Source: Flavobacteriales bacterium
GTDB lineage: Bacteria; Bacteroidota; Bacteroidia; Flavobacteriales_D; Crocinitomicaceae
DNA length: 64,000 bases
Assembly (NCBI GenBank): GCA_013373595.1
Contig: JABXHO010000027.1
Span: 37,626 to 101,625, forward strand
Direction: 5' to 3'
Shown here one piece after another: positions 8,124-16,465 of this stretch. Both the position numbers and the translations under genes were made by a program. How positions within the stretch are numbered: the first letter of the stretch is position 1; the number at the start of each line of letters is the position of its first letter. Under the pieces are notes generated by a model. The model searched no databases, was not told where the DNA came from, and worked only from the letters and a program-made list of their open reading frames with translations.

Positions 8124-9947
8124 CTAAATCGAATCTGAAACCACGTGATACGTCGGATCTTCCTCTACATTAATTTCGATGATCTTGTCCGCGTTTTTCA
8201 ACAGTTTTTGACAGTCTGGACTCAAATGACGCAAATGAATCGTTTTTCCTGCTTTTTGATAGCGATCAGTTAGTTGATTCAGAGCTTCTATGGCCGACAT
8301 ATCAACAACGGTACTCTCAGAGAAGTCAATGATTACTTCCTCTGGATCGTTCTGAATATCAAATTTGTTGTTAAATACAGATACAGAACCGAAGAAAAGT
8401 GGACCATAGATCTCGTAATGCTTCACACCATTTTCGTCAACGTGTTTGCGCGCACGAATGCGTTTGGCATTTTCCCATGCGAATTTTAAGGCTGAAATAA
8501 TCACACCGATCAACACAGCAAGCGCTAAGTTGTGAAGGAAGACAGTCACCAAGGTTACAACGACCATCACCACTACATCCGTCATTGGCATTTTTCCGAA
8601 TACTTTCAAAGACGCCCACTCGAAGGTTCCGATTGAAACCATCACCATTACACCTGTGAGGGCTGCCATTGGCAACTTCTCAATAATGGGTGCACCATAC
8701 ATAATGAAAATCAACAGTCCAATTGCTGCGATAATTCCTGAGAGTCGAGCGCGTGCTCCAGACGAAATGTTGATCAAACTTTGTCCAATCATCGCACAAC
8801 CTCCCATTCCAGAGAAGAATCCTGTTACAATATTTGCCGTTCCCTGTGCAACACATTCTTTGTTTCCTCGACCGCGTGTTTGCGTAATTTCATCAATCAA
8901 GTTCAAGGTCAACAAGCTTTCGATCAATCCAACTCCCGCTACAATCAATGCGTATGGGAAGATCAATACCAAGGTGTCCCATGTAAATGGAATCGAAGGA
9001 ACGTTGAACGGTGGGAATCCTCCTTTGATAGATGCAATGTCCCCAACAGTTTTTGTTTCAATGCCAAAGCCAATTACGAGCCCTGAAACGACCAAGATCG
9101 CAGCCAAAGAAGAGGGAAATACCTTCGTGAGTTTCGGAAGTCCCCAAATGATTAACATCGTGAGCAAGACCAAGCCAATCATCAAAATCAGTTGATTCTG
9201 ATCTAGATACTCCATGATTCGGCCTTTTTGTTCTACTTCGTAGAGATCGCCTTTCTCAATGTTGAACTTCACTTTTTTGGTTTCTACGTCGAACACTTGT
9301 CCGTTGTGAACCTCAAATTCTACTTCTCCCGATTCGATATTTGAAATTTTGTTATCACGGAAATTGTAAGCGATTACACCTGTTTCGTTATCCGTGAAAT
9401 ACGTTCCTGTTGAGTTGAGATCAAAGGCCTTTTCGGTAGAAACTGTCTCGATTTTATCTTGTCCGTAGTAGTCTTTCACTGGCTCTTTGAACGAATCAAT
9501 TTGTGCCATGAAAATGACGATGGCTAACCCGTTCACAAACCCAAACATAACGGAGTGAGGCACCAAACGGATGAATTTTCCAAGTCGTAGTAATCCAGCT
9601 AAAATTTGCAGAACCCCTGCGAGAATAACGGTTGCAAAGATGTATTGCGTAATTTCATCCACGCTGATGTCTGGCATTGTCTTTTTCAAGACAGCAATCA
9701 TTCCCACGTAAATAACCGCTACGGCACCCGTTGCACCCGAAATCATTCCTGGGCGACCACCCAAAATAGAGGTAATCAACCCGATAGAGAATGCAGCGTA
9801 CAATCCCGTAAGTGGAGAAAGTCCAGCGATCATTGCGAAGGCAATGGCCTCAGGAACCAAGGCTAACGCAACCGTTAGTCCACTAAGAATTTCATTTTTG
9901 TAATTGACTTTCGCTTTGAGATCAAAGAGGTTGAAAATTTTCTGCAT
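8124..9947 (-). CDS. SulP-family anion transporter with STAS domain and hydrophilic insert
   Basis: A 607-residue transporter of the SulP/SLC26 family. The N-terminal core (about 10-150) has the phrases GLTVALALVPEAIAFAMIAGLSPLTGLY and GGRPGMISGATGAVAV; the second membrane part runs from about 252 to 480; a C-terminal STAS domain covers about 505-600 (VIIDFSESTVVDMSAIEAL). The family imports sulfate, bicarbonate or other anions, driven by sodium or protons; the substrate is not visible here. An oddity: residues ~155-245 form an extra hydrophilic stretch between two membrane segments with an internal 16-residue repeat (VEFEVHNGQVFDVETK / VKFNIEKGDLYEVEQK). See findings. Confidence 0.93.
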   Translation of the reverse strand: MQKIFNLFDLKAKVNYKNEILSGLTVALALVPEAIAFAMIAGLSPLTGLYAAFSIGLITSILGGRPGMISGATGAVAVIYVGMIAVLKKTMPDISVDEITQYIFATVILAGVLQILAGLLRLGKFIRLVPHSVMFGFVNGLAIVIFMAQIDSFKEPVKDYYGQDKIETVSTEKAFDLNSTGTYFTDNETGVIAYNFRDNKISNIESGEVEFEVHNGQVFDVETKKVKFNIEKGDLYEVEQKGRIMEYLDQNQLILMIGLVLLTMLIIWGLPKLTKVFPSSLAAILVVSGLVIGFGIETKTVGDIASIKGGFPPFNVPSIPFTWDTLVLIFPYALIVAGVGLIESLLTLNLIDEITQTRGRGNKECVAQGTANIVTGFFSGMGGCAMIGQSLINISSGARARLSGIIAAIGLLIFIMYGAPIIEKLPMAALTGVMVMVSIGTFEWASLKVFGKMPMTDVVVMVVVTLVTVFLHNLALAVLIGVIISALKFAWENAKRIRARKHVDENGVKHYEIYGPLFFGSVSVFNNKFDIQNDPEEVIIDFSESTVVDMSAIEALNQLTDRYQKAGKTIHLRHLSPDCQKLLKNADKIIEINVEEDPTYHVVSDSI

Positions 9948-9973
9948 AACTCGTTTTGCCTGTTTGGAGGGGG

Positions 9974-9981
9974 CAAAAGTA
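9974..9981 (-). promoter_or_regulatory. -7 element of the SulP gene
   Basis: TACTTTTG on the minus strand, 27 nt before the ATG, matches TAnnTTTG exactly. No convincing -33 TTTG lies at the normal distance, so confidence is moderate. Confidence 0.4.
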
Positions 9982-10003
9982 CGGGTTTTTTCGCAATCTG
10001 TTC

Positions 10004-12253
10004 TTAGTGATTCTCCTTAAGGACTTTTATCACTTCTGTGTGATTCTCTAATGAAACGGATAAAAGATAGAATCCATCGTTCAACGCAGAAAGATCAATG
10101 CTTCCATTCAGTGGAGAAAGCACTGTCACTTTCTTGCCGTCGAGCGTGAAGACTTCGATCTGATCGATGTTTGGATGAGCGAAATTCAAAATGCCCGTCG
10201 TTGGATTGGGATAAACAGTTTTTGACATGTTCAATTCATTCAACCCGACAAGGTCAGCTACGCCAACAATCACGGTGTCTTCATGGTAACAACTCAAGGA
10301 GTCGTAAGCGAAAACAGTAACATAGTGAATGCCTGTTCCGAATTGCGAAGCAATAAATTCAAACGAATTGTTGGTAGAACCATCCATCCATTCATAGCTC
10401 ATCATACCCGGCGAAGAAGTAACTTCGAGCGTGTCAAAGATGTCGATAATCGTATCGGCGATGCTTTCAAAGGTAATGTCGTTAAGATGAGCCGTAACGG
10501 GAAATCTTCCAGATGAACAATCTCCTTGTAAACGTTCTCCGTAGTGGTAATAAACGCGTCCGTTCCAATCGCGTGGGAAGTAATTGCTCGTCATGTTAAA
10601 ATTGACGCCACTTCCTGTAATCATGGTGAGTTCACTGGTGGATCGAGTTTGAGGTGAGCCTGGGTTTCGGTAGGATAATTTAGAAGCGGAGTTCGCCATT
10701 TTTAGGTAAATTCCGACCGTATCGTCGGTGTTCATGCTGAAAGCAGAGAATGGAACGTGAGTTTGAACGGTAGGATCAGATACATTAACGGTCACTGCAT
10801 CTACCAAGGTCCACGCGCCGGGTATCAATTCGTAACCAAGATGACTTCCTGCTTTTTTGTAAATCTCGATTGATTGTGTTCCAGTAGAATTGATTTTCAC
10901 ATCGAAACTATCAATCACAATGCTGTCGTGTGCGACTAAATCAAACATGGTTCCATTGTAATCGATCGAGGAAGTATTTGTGGTAAAGAGATCATCCGAA
11001 TAGTATAAATTCCCTCGAACTACTTCTGCATACCAATCGCTTGTTGAGGTGATAAATGGAGTGAAGTAATCATTTCCGAAAGCGATAGGAGTTGGGTTTG
11101 TGGCGTCGGCATACCAAATAACGGTGTCCTGACTAGCGGCGTTTACAGACACAACTGCTGTTCCTGGATCACATAAAGTATCATGAATCGGTGTCCATGT
11201 TGGGTGTCCACTGGTGGAAAAAGTATACGCTAATGTGTCGTTTGATGTGTCGAAATTATTGGTTGTTGAAACAACTACGGTTAACGAGTAATCGCCTGCT
11301 TCAATCGTCGAAGCGCTATAATTCATGCTGTAAATTGAGCATTCTGTCAATCCTGATGAGATAGTAGCCGAAGTTACATTGTTTGTTGCCGATTGAAAAT
11401 GATATAGCGCTGAGGTGACAGTCACGGGAAGCGAATCGTTCGGACCTAGGTTGATGAGTTCGAATTCAAATTCGGAGAGCGAGTCTCCACATGCACTCAA
11501 GTTGACTGGAGTAATTGAAACAACCGCAGGATCAGTATCGGGCAATGAAACATACACGTTTTCGGGAATGTTAACAGCAATTACGCGCGATTCCAATAAA
11601 TCATGTCCTGCATCATTCAAGTGCACACCGTCTCCAGAGTCATAAAAAGGCTCGATTGTGTTTGTGGGTGTCGCAATTGTTGTCCAAAAATCAATGGTAT
11701 TGGGAGCGAACTGTACAAGTATAGAATCTTTCAAATCCGATTGGAGTTGAGCTTGGGCTGCACTGAAATTTCGAGGTTGTGTGGTGCAAATCCAGATAGG
11801 AACGGACGCAGCTGTGGCAATTTGAACAACGGTATCAAGGTTGAACATTTGTTCCGAATAGGAGAATCCAGCTGCGACATCATTCGATGGCATATTCACA
11901 ATTATGGCGTCTGGCGATTCCGCCAAAGCAGCAGTAATATTTCGCGCTACATCAGGATTCGGACGACCTGGAGGCGGTGTGAATCCGGTAGGCATAATTC
12001 GGTAGGTATTGTATCCACCTACAGCAAGATTGATCACTTCATTTGCAGGGTTGATGGATTGTAAATGATTGCGGTAGCGGTTTACCCATGCACTATCGGC
12101 AGTAGAAACGCCGGAGCCCGCAGCAGTTGAAGAGCCTAATACAACAATTTTAAAGGTGGAGGCGGAAACGCACGGGTTTGCTTGCGCATTCGCAATTGAA
12201 TTCAGTAGAAAAACTGAAATGCACAGTAGTAGGGTGTGGTGTAGATTTTTCAT
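10004..12253 (-). CDS. T9SS-secreted SGNH/GDSL hydrolase
   Basis: A 749-residue exported protein. After a signal peptide (about 1-24) comes an SGNH/GDSL esterase domain (about 30-230): block I is VVLGSSTAAGSG (catalytic Ser; GDS is replaced by GSS), the glycine block is NLAVGGYNT, the Asn block NMPSNDVAAG and the last block GVHLNDAGHD with the His. A CARDB-like beta domain follows (about 240-350), then further beta-sandwich sequence, and a C-terminal T9SS type A sorting domain (about 670-749) with YPNPTTGILNF. Probably a surface or secreted esterase acting on carbohydrate esters or lipids; the substrate is unknown. Confidence 0.88.
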   Translation of the reverse strand: MKNLHHTLLLCISVFLLNSIANAQANPCVSASTFKIVVLGSSTAAGSGVSTADSAWVNRYRNHLQSINPANEVINLAVGGYNTYRIMPTGFTPPPGRPNPDVARNITAALAESPDAIIVNMPSNDVAAGFSYSEQMFNLDTVVQIATAASVPIWICTTQPRNFSAAQAQLQSDLKDSILVQFAPNTIDFWTTIATPTNTIEPFYDSGDGVHLNDAGHDLLESRVIAVNIPENVYVSLPDTDPAVVSITPVNLSACGDSLSEFEFELINLGPNDSLPVTVTSALYHFQSATNNVTSATISSGLTECSIYSMNYSASTIEAGDYSLTVVVSTTNNFDTSNDTLAYTFSTSGHPTWTPIHDTLCDPGTAVVSVNAASQDTVIWYADATNPTPIAFGNDYFTPFITSTSDWYAEVVRGNLYYSDDLFTTNTSSIDYNGTMFDLVAHDSIVIDSFDVKINSTGTQSIEIYKKAGSHLGYELIPGAWTLVDAVTVNVSDPTVQTHVPFSAFSMNTDDTVGIYLKMANSASKLSYRNPGSPQTRSTSELTMITGSGVNFNMTSNYFPRDWNGRVYYHYGERLQGDCSSGRFPVTAHLNDITFESIADTIIDIFDTLEVTSSPGMMSYEWMDGSTNNSFEFIASQFGTGIHYVTVFAYDSLSCYHEDTVIVGVADLVGLNELNMSKTVYPNPTTGILNFAHPNIDQIEVFTLDGKKVTVLSPLNGSIDLSALNDGFYLLSVSLENHTEVIKVLKENH

Positions 12254-12291
12254 CGAGGACTAATTTACCGTTTGTTGTCCTCTTGAACAAG

Positions 12292-12771
12292 TTATTCTTG
12301 ATGATTTGGAGGTAAGTCCGTTGGGATTTTTGAAACGCGATCATGCAAAACAATACTCCCCGTAACGCCAACATTGAGCGAAGAATTTCCTGGAAGCTTC
12401 ACGAGGAAGTGACATTTTTCCTTTACAAATTCTGGGAGGCCAGTGTCTTCAGCCCCTAACAAGTAAATAGCGCGCTTCGGATGTTCGAATTCGTGCAACA
12501 TTTCCGCTCGATCGTCAATTTCGATTCCAACAATTCGACAATCGTAAGGAATATTCGCGAGGAAATCATCAAAGGTTTTATAGTTGAACAACGGAATACG
12601 CGACCACGTTCGAAGAACGTCAGAAGATTGTTTCTTGTAACGACCATCTACCGTAAAAATGTACGAAGCACCAAGTATATAGGCTGATCTCCAAAGCGTT
12701 CCAATATTGTGATGTGTTTTCCCACGAAATACGCCAATCGCGCTATATCCTTTAATGTTCACTGTTTTCAT
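12292..12771 (-). CDS. SpoU-type RNA 2'-O-methyltransferase
   Basis: A 159-residue protein consisting of little more than the SpoU (SPOUT) catalytic domain. The three family motifs are visible: an N-terminal NIGTLWRSAYILGASYIF, a middle IYLLGAEDTGLP and the C-terminal LPGNSSLNVGVTGSIVLHDR, which form the knotted SAM-binding site. It probably methylates tRNA or rRNA ribose. There is no N-terminal substrate-binding domain, so it is closer in size to TrmL than to TrmH or RlmB, but the loop sequences do not let me name the target nucleotide. Confidence 0.85.
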   Translation of the reverse strand: MKTVNIKGYSAIGVFRGKTHHNIGTLWRSAYILGASYIFTVDGRYKKQSSDVLRTWSRIPLFNYKTFDDFLANIPYDCRIVGIEIDDRAEMLHEFEHPKRAIYLLGAEDTGLPEFVKEKCHFLVKLPGNSSLNVGVTGSIVLHDRVSKIPTDLPPNHQE

Positions 12772-12918
12772 GTGTCTAAATTTTCAGCGGAAGAAAATGC
12801 AGAAAATATGCATTCGTGCAGCCGCTTCGCTTTCTTACGATATTTTTAAATCAGTCAAATTGTGTGATGAATAAATATCAAGCTCGTTTCAGCTGCAAAA
12901 GTGCGATTTTCTTCTCGA

Positions 12919-12952
12919 TTGGCACAAGCAGGGCATTGTTTTTGTTGCTTTG
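12919..12952 (+). promoter_or_regulatory. Possible promoter of the lipoprotein gene at 12969
   Basis: TTG at 12919-12921, a 23-nt spacer and TTGCTTTG (one mismatch to TAnnTTTG) at 12945-12952. The predicted start is about 10 nt before the ATG. The remainder of this divergent gap (12772-12918) holds a nested dyad (AGCGG 12786 with CCGCT 12822, and ATGCA 12797 with TGCAT 12809) of unknown meaning. Confidence 0.35.
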
Positions 12953-12968
12953 ACACCAAAATACCTTC

Positions 12969-13766
12969 ATGTTTCGACTTCTACTTTTTCTGTCCATTTC
13001 TCTTTTCTTTTTGAGTTGCAAAGAGGTTTATACCAAAGGTGATGAATTGTTTTATCAGATTTCAGAGGCAGATAGTACACGGTGTATGGATGAAATTCTC
13101 GATGGGATTTGGGAAGAAGGTCAGAATAATTTATACAAACTGGATATAATATATAACAGCGACATTGCATATTGCGGGATAATAGATGTTTTTAGAGTCA
13201 TGATGAACAGTCAAGGGCAGGTGATGGTGAATACGAACATTGATTCTTCTAATGTTACGGCGAAAGTAGTTGACTACTTTATGTTCAATCGAAATAAAGC
13301 GTCTAACATGGATTATCAATACGCTTCATATTTTAGTTTGAATGCTAGTGAGTTAGCAGAACAGCTGCTTTGGGCGGAGGAGAGAGTTAAAAAGTTGCAA
13401 GGAAAGGAGTCTGTGGATACTTTTGATTTGCGTATTGCTCAGGATTATTTAGAAACTGTGAAAAGCTGGACGCAAACAAGAGAATTGATTGATGAAAAAC
13501 TCTTTGTTCAGTCATCAACTGCTCACATTCGTTTTTCTTATTTAGTGAAAGGAGAAAAATGGCAATCAATCAAAAGAAAAATTGAATTGGCGTATTATCA
13601 AATGCGCAATTACGAGTGCATGCGTTACTTTGGAGAGACTTATCTTCATCTCTTTGAGCGCACACAGCGAAAGGGAAGGGATTTGGACAAACAAAAATTG
13701 GAAGCGCTGAAAACAATGCACCCAGCAATTATCATTGATAACGATTGGAGCAAAAGAGATAAGTAA
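12969..13766 (+). CDS. Putative lipoprotein, unknown function
   Basis: A 265-residue protein with a lipoprotein signal (MFRLLLFLSISLFFLSC; Cys17 is the likely lipid site). I do not recognise the family. The first half contains a segment (INSQGQVMVNTNID-like, about residues 78-88) that resembles a TonB/biopolymer-transport fold phrase but is not convincing. The second half is helical and charged. Its last 60 residues (MRNYECMRYFGETYLHLFERTQRK...) are repeated, in diverged form, by the small gene that follows. The start ATG is 17 nt after a likely -7 element. Confidence 0.65.
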   Translation: MFRLLLFLSISLFFLSCKEVYTKGDELFYQISEADSTRCMDEILDGIWEEGQNNLYKLDIIYNSDIAYCGIIDVFRVMMNSQGQVMVNTNIDSSNVTAKVVDYFMFNRNKASNMDYQYASYFSLNASELAEQLLWAEERVKKLQGKESVDTFDLRIAQDYLETVKSWTQTRELIDEKLFVQSSTAHIRFSYLVKGEKWQSIKRKIELAYYQMRNYECMRYFGETYLHLFERTQRKGRDLDKQKLEALKTMHPAIIIDNDWSKRDK

Positions 13767-13767
13767 A

Positions 13768-14004
13768 ATGAAGAGTGTCATCAATAATATCGTTTGGATT
13801 AATCTGCGAAATATTGAGTGTTTACGCTATTTTGGAGAAACGTACCTCAGTCTCTATGATCGATTTCAGCGGAAAAAGCGATCCATTGACAAGGAAAAAC
13901 GGCAAGCGATTGAAATTGTGCGACCCATTGTCATCTATGACAAAAATCTGGAAGTGAGTCCTCGTTCCTATGGTCCTGTGGAATTGCCGTCCCCTGCTCG
14001 CTAA
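13768..14004 (+). CDS. Truncated tandem paralogue of the preceding lipoprotein
   Basis: A 78-residue ORF that starts 1 nt after the upstream stop codon. Residues 7-56 align without gaps to the C-terminal region of the 12969 protein: the shared core is RNxECxRYFGETYLxLxxRxQRK, followed by D...K..A......P.I..D. It lacks the signal peptide and the N-terminal two thirds of the relative. It may be a real small protein translated by coupling, or a remnant of a duplication of which only the end remains. The reading frame is intact and the sequence has diverged widely at DNA level, so it is not a recent copy. Confidence 0.55.
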   Translation: MKSVINNIVWINLRNIECLRYFGETYLSLYDRFQRKKRSIDKEKRQAIEIVRPIVIYDKNLEVSPRSYGPVELPSPAR

Positions 14005-14035
14005 TTTATTCCCATCTTTGCAGAAAGATTAGAAT

Positions 14036-14923
14036 ATGTGGATTTTCCAATTTTTTAAGCATGCACTGGGTGGGGCGTTCGATTATTTCTCAATACGGAT
14101 AAAAGGGAGATTCGCGGCTTTTGCCATTCAATTGGTGCTTTCGTATTTGCTGGTAGGAGTGTTCACGTATATCATTGCAATGCTTGCGAGTCCGCTGTTT
14201 TATGGTGGAAGTTTCTCTCTAAATATTATTTCGGTGGATGTTCTGTACGATTGGGCGTTACTCATCGACCCTGCGTGGACTGTAACGATGGTCGTTGCGG
14301 TCAATTTTTTGTTTCGAACGGATCTTTCCAACAAACGAATGAAGTTTGCTGATTTTTACAACAAGCGCACTTCCACTTTTTGGTTTGAACTCTTTCTTGC
14401 CGTCTCTTTACTTACAATTCTTTTAATTATTTACCATAGAAATGATTTGTACTATCCGATTTCCTATGGGAATGACCTAGACTTTTTATTGGGGCAAGGG
14501 TTTGGCGATAACATGGAGTTTCTTGGTCCATTAATCGAGAATTGGTTGTACTATATTTCTCTTTCCTTACCGATTATTGCGATCGTTGTACTGGAAATTC
14601 GTGAGCGTAAACGAAATGGTGTCGTGTTAAAACATCCGATGTGGAAGATGTTGGTTGTTGCGATTATTCTCGGTTTCTTCGTTTCATGGTCAATGGATGC
14701 CTTTCTTCGTATGTTTGGAGATCTCGTGTTAACGCTTATTTATGCACCTTTTGAAATGATGGAAATCCCTATTATTTTGGGAGTGCTGACAACTATTTTC
14801 TTTACAACTTTCAAGTTCATTGCACTATCTACAATATATCATTTTACCATTCAATACGGTACTCAAGAGAATAAAGAACGTGTGCTTTTTTCAGAAACTT
14901 CAGAAGACCTTTTAGATAATTAA
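14036..14923 (+). CDS. Multi-pass membrane protein, unknown function
   Basis: A 295-residue integral membrane protein with about six hydrophobic segments (near residues 29-56, 82-94, 115-130, 165-184, 202-222 and 237-270) and a polar C-terminus. I do not recognise the family. A likely weak promoter element (CATCTTTG, 14013-14020, one mismatch) precedes the ATG. The next gene starts 4 nt after its stop, so it is probably co-transcribed with the O-methyltransferase and pseudouridine synthase genes, but the functions look unrelated. Confidence 0.65.
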   Translation: MWIFQFFKHALGGAFDYFSIRIKGRFAAFAIQLVLSYLLVGVFTYIIAMLASPLFYGGSFSLNIISVDVLYDWALLIDPAWTVTMVVAVNFLFRTDLSNKRMKFADFYNKRTSTFWFELFLAVSLLTILLIIYHRNDLYYPISYGNDLDFLLGQGFGDNMEFLGPLIENWLYYISLSLPIIAIVVLEIRERKRNGVVLKHPMWKMLVVAIILGFFVSWSMDAFLRMFGDLVLTLIYAPFEMMEIPIILGVLTTIFFTTFKFIALSTIYHFTIQYGTQENKERVLFSETSEDLLDN

Positions 14924-14927
14924 TAGT

Positions 14928-15569
14928 ATGGAATTTATTTCACAAGAACTCGACGATTACGTGTGCGCTCATACCGAAAAAGAGCCTGAATTATTATACG
15001 AACTCAACCGAAGAACTCATTTGGAGGTATTGCAGCCCCGTATGTTGAGTGGTCAGTTTCAAGGGCGTGTGTTGAGCATGCTTTCTCACATGATTCGACC
15101 TAAAAACATCCTCGAAATTGGAACGTATACCGGATATTCTGCGCTGTGTTTGGCGGAAGGTATGCAAGAAGGAGGAAAGATTGTAACACTCGATAAAAAT
15201 GAAGAACTCGAAGATTTAATCACTGAGTTTTTTGAACGCGCGGGCTTGGCGGAATCCATCGATTTTAGAGTGGGAAATGCCATGGAGATCGTCCCAACGC
15301 TCGAAGAGCAATTCGATTTGGTGTTTATCGATGCTGACAAACGAAATTATGGCAATTACTACGACATGGTGATCGATAGAATGCCGTCGGGTGGATACAT
15401 TTTATTGGATAATGTCTTATGGTCTGGTAAAGTGGTTGAAGAGGTAGATCCAAATGACATTGATACGGTTGAATTGATCGCCCTGAACAAGCGCTTGCAA
15501 GAAGATGATCGCGTGCAAAATGTGCTACTTCCTATTCGTGACGGATTGACGATACTCAGGAAAAAATAG
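14928..15569 (+). CDS. SAM-dependent O-methyltransferase (caffeoyl-CoA type)
   Basis: A 213-residue class I methyltransferase of the O-methyltransferase family 3. The SAM-binding motif ILEIGTYTGYSALCLAEGM is at about residues 63-81, the acidic segment EIVTLDKNEE-like follows, and the metal-binding part is VFIDADKRNYGNYYDM with DNVLWSGKV after it. The typical substrates are catechols and other vicinal hydroxyls, with a divalent metal ion. Length and motif order are normal for the family. The substrate in this organism cannot be inferred from neighbours. Confidence 0.9.
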   Translation: MEFISQELDDYVCAHTEKEPELLYELNRRTHLEVLQPRMLSGQFQGRVLSMLSHMIRPKNILEIGTYTGYSALCLAEGMQEGGKIVTLDKNEELEDLITEFFERAGLAESIDFRVGNAMEIVPTLEEQFDLVFIDADKRNYGNYYDMVIDRMPSGGYILLDNVLWSGKVVEEVDPNDIDTVELIALNKRLQEDDRVQNVLLPIRDGLTILRKK

Positions 15570-15576
15570 GATCGAG

Positions 15577-16260
15577 TTGGAGTTAGACATTCTTTTCGAA
15601 GACGATTTCTTGGTCGCAATTCACAAACCTGCGGGACTACTCGTTCACCGAACGAAACTAGCGAAAGATGCCACCGAATTCGCCCTTCAAATTTTACGCG
15701 ATCAGATTGATCACAAAGTGTTTCCTGTACACCGTTTGGATAGAAAAACGTCGGGCGTATTGCTTTTTGCGAAAGACCAGGAAACCAATCGCATCATGCA
15801 AACTCAATTCATGGAACGTGAAGTTGGTAAACGCTATAAAGCAATTGTTCGCGGATGGACGGACGATGAAGGAACCATCGATTATGCCTTAACGAATGAA
15901 AGCGGATCGGAACAGGAAGCCGTAACGCATTTCAAAACACTCCTTCGATCCGAAATTAATCTTCCCAATGGGAAATTTTCAACCGCTCGATTTTCACTCG
16001 TCGAATTGAATCCAGAAACGGGACGCATGCACCAATTGCGCAAACACCTCGCACATATTTTTCATCCGATTATTGGCGATCGTCCGCACGGTTGCAACAA
16101 ACAAAACAAGCTGTTCAAAGAACACTTTTCCATGATGGAAATGATGCTACATGCCGAAAAGCTCACATTTAAGCACCCGAAGAGTGGGGGCGATATATTA
16201 ATACAGTCGACCATTCGAGGTGAGTTTAAGCGAATGTTATTAGAGTTGCATCTCGATTAG
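15577..16260 (+). CDS. RluA-family (TruC-like) pseudouridine synthase
   Basis: A 227-residue protein with the RluA-family active-site motif HRLDRKTSGVLLF (catalytic Asp55) and the C-terminal motif ELNPETGRMHQLRKHL and HPIIGDRPHG. The short length and the phrase YVPxxxG-less N-terminus fit the TruC branch, which modifies U65 of tRNAs, rather than RluA/C/D. The first codon is TTG (15577), 7 nt after the stop of the methyltransferase gene; no in-frame ATG lies nearby, so the TTG start is an inference. A structured repeat element begins directly after the stop codon. Confidence 0.85.
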   Translation: MELDILFEDDFLVAIHKPAGLLVHRTKLAKDATEFALQILRDQIDHKVFPVHRLDRKTSGVLLFAKDQETNRIMQTQFMEREVGKRYKAIVRGWTDDEGTIDYALTNESGSEQEAVTHFKTLLRSEINLPNGKFSTARFSLVELNPETGRMHQLRKHLAHIFHPIIGDRPHGCNKQNKLFKEHFSMMEMMLHAEKLTFKHPKSGGDILIQSTIRGEFKRMLLELHLD

Positions 16261-16340
16261 TTGGGCGTTTTTACGCGCTCTTCGTTCCTATCTTTTCTCG
16301 TTCCTTAAAAAAGGATATCCACTGCGATCCCGAACGCGAA
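16261..16340 (+). repeat. Dispersed structured repeat, copy A
   Basis: Begins with TTGGGCGTT straight after the upstream stop codon, contains a hairpin (TATCTTTT 16289-16296 pairing with AAAAGGATA 16309-16317, one bulged G) and ends with ...CACTGCGATCCCGAACGC. The same order is found in copy B at 46061-46156 on the other strand. It is shorter than B because the GGTCGGG segment is missing. Similar GGGCGT...CCTAACGC repeats occur in many Bacteroidota genomes to my memory. The rest of the gap to 16465 holds a small GCCC/GGGC hairpin (16367-16381) and no gene. Confidence 0.6.
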
Positions 16341-16465
16341 ATTTCCATAACAACCCTCAATCTTCTGCCCAGACGAAGGGCGATAGCTTTACGAAAAGAG
16401 AGAACTGTGGTGCTTAACCGTGCGCGTAATCTTTAAATCCTTCAATCTCTCAATGCGTCATGAAA

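Noticed and set aside
8124..8144. Terminator of the SulP gene (AGACC / GGTCT stem near 8105-8125)
   Set aside because: The stem is only 5 bp, it overlaps the stop codon and no T-run follows.
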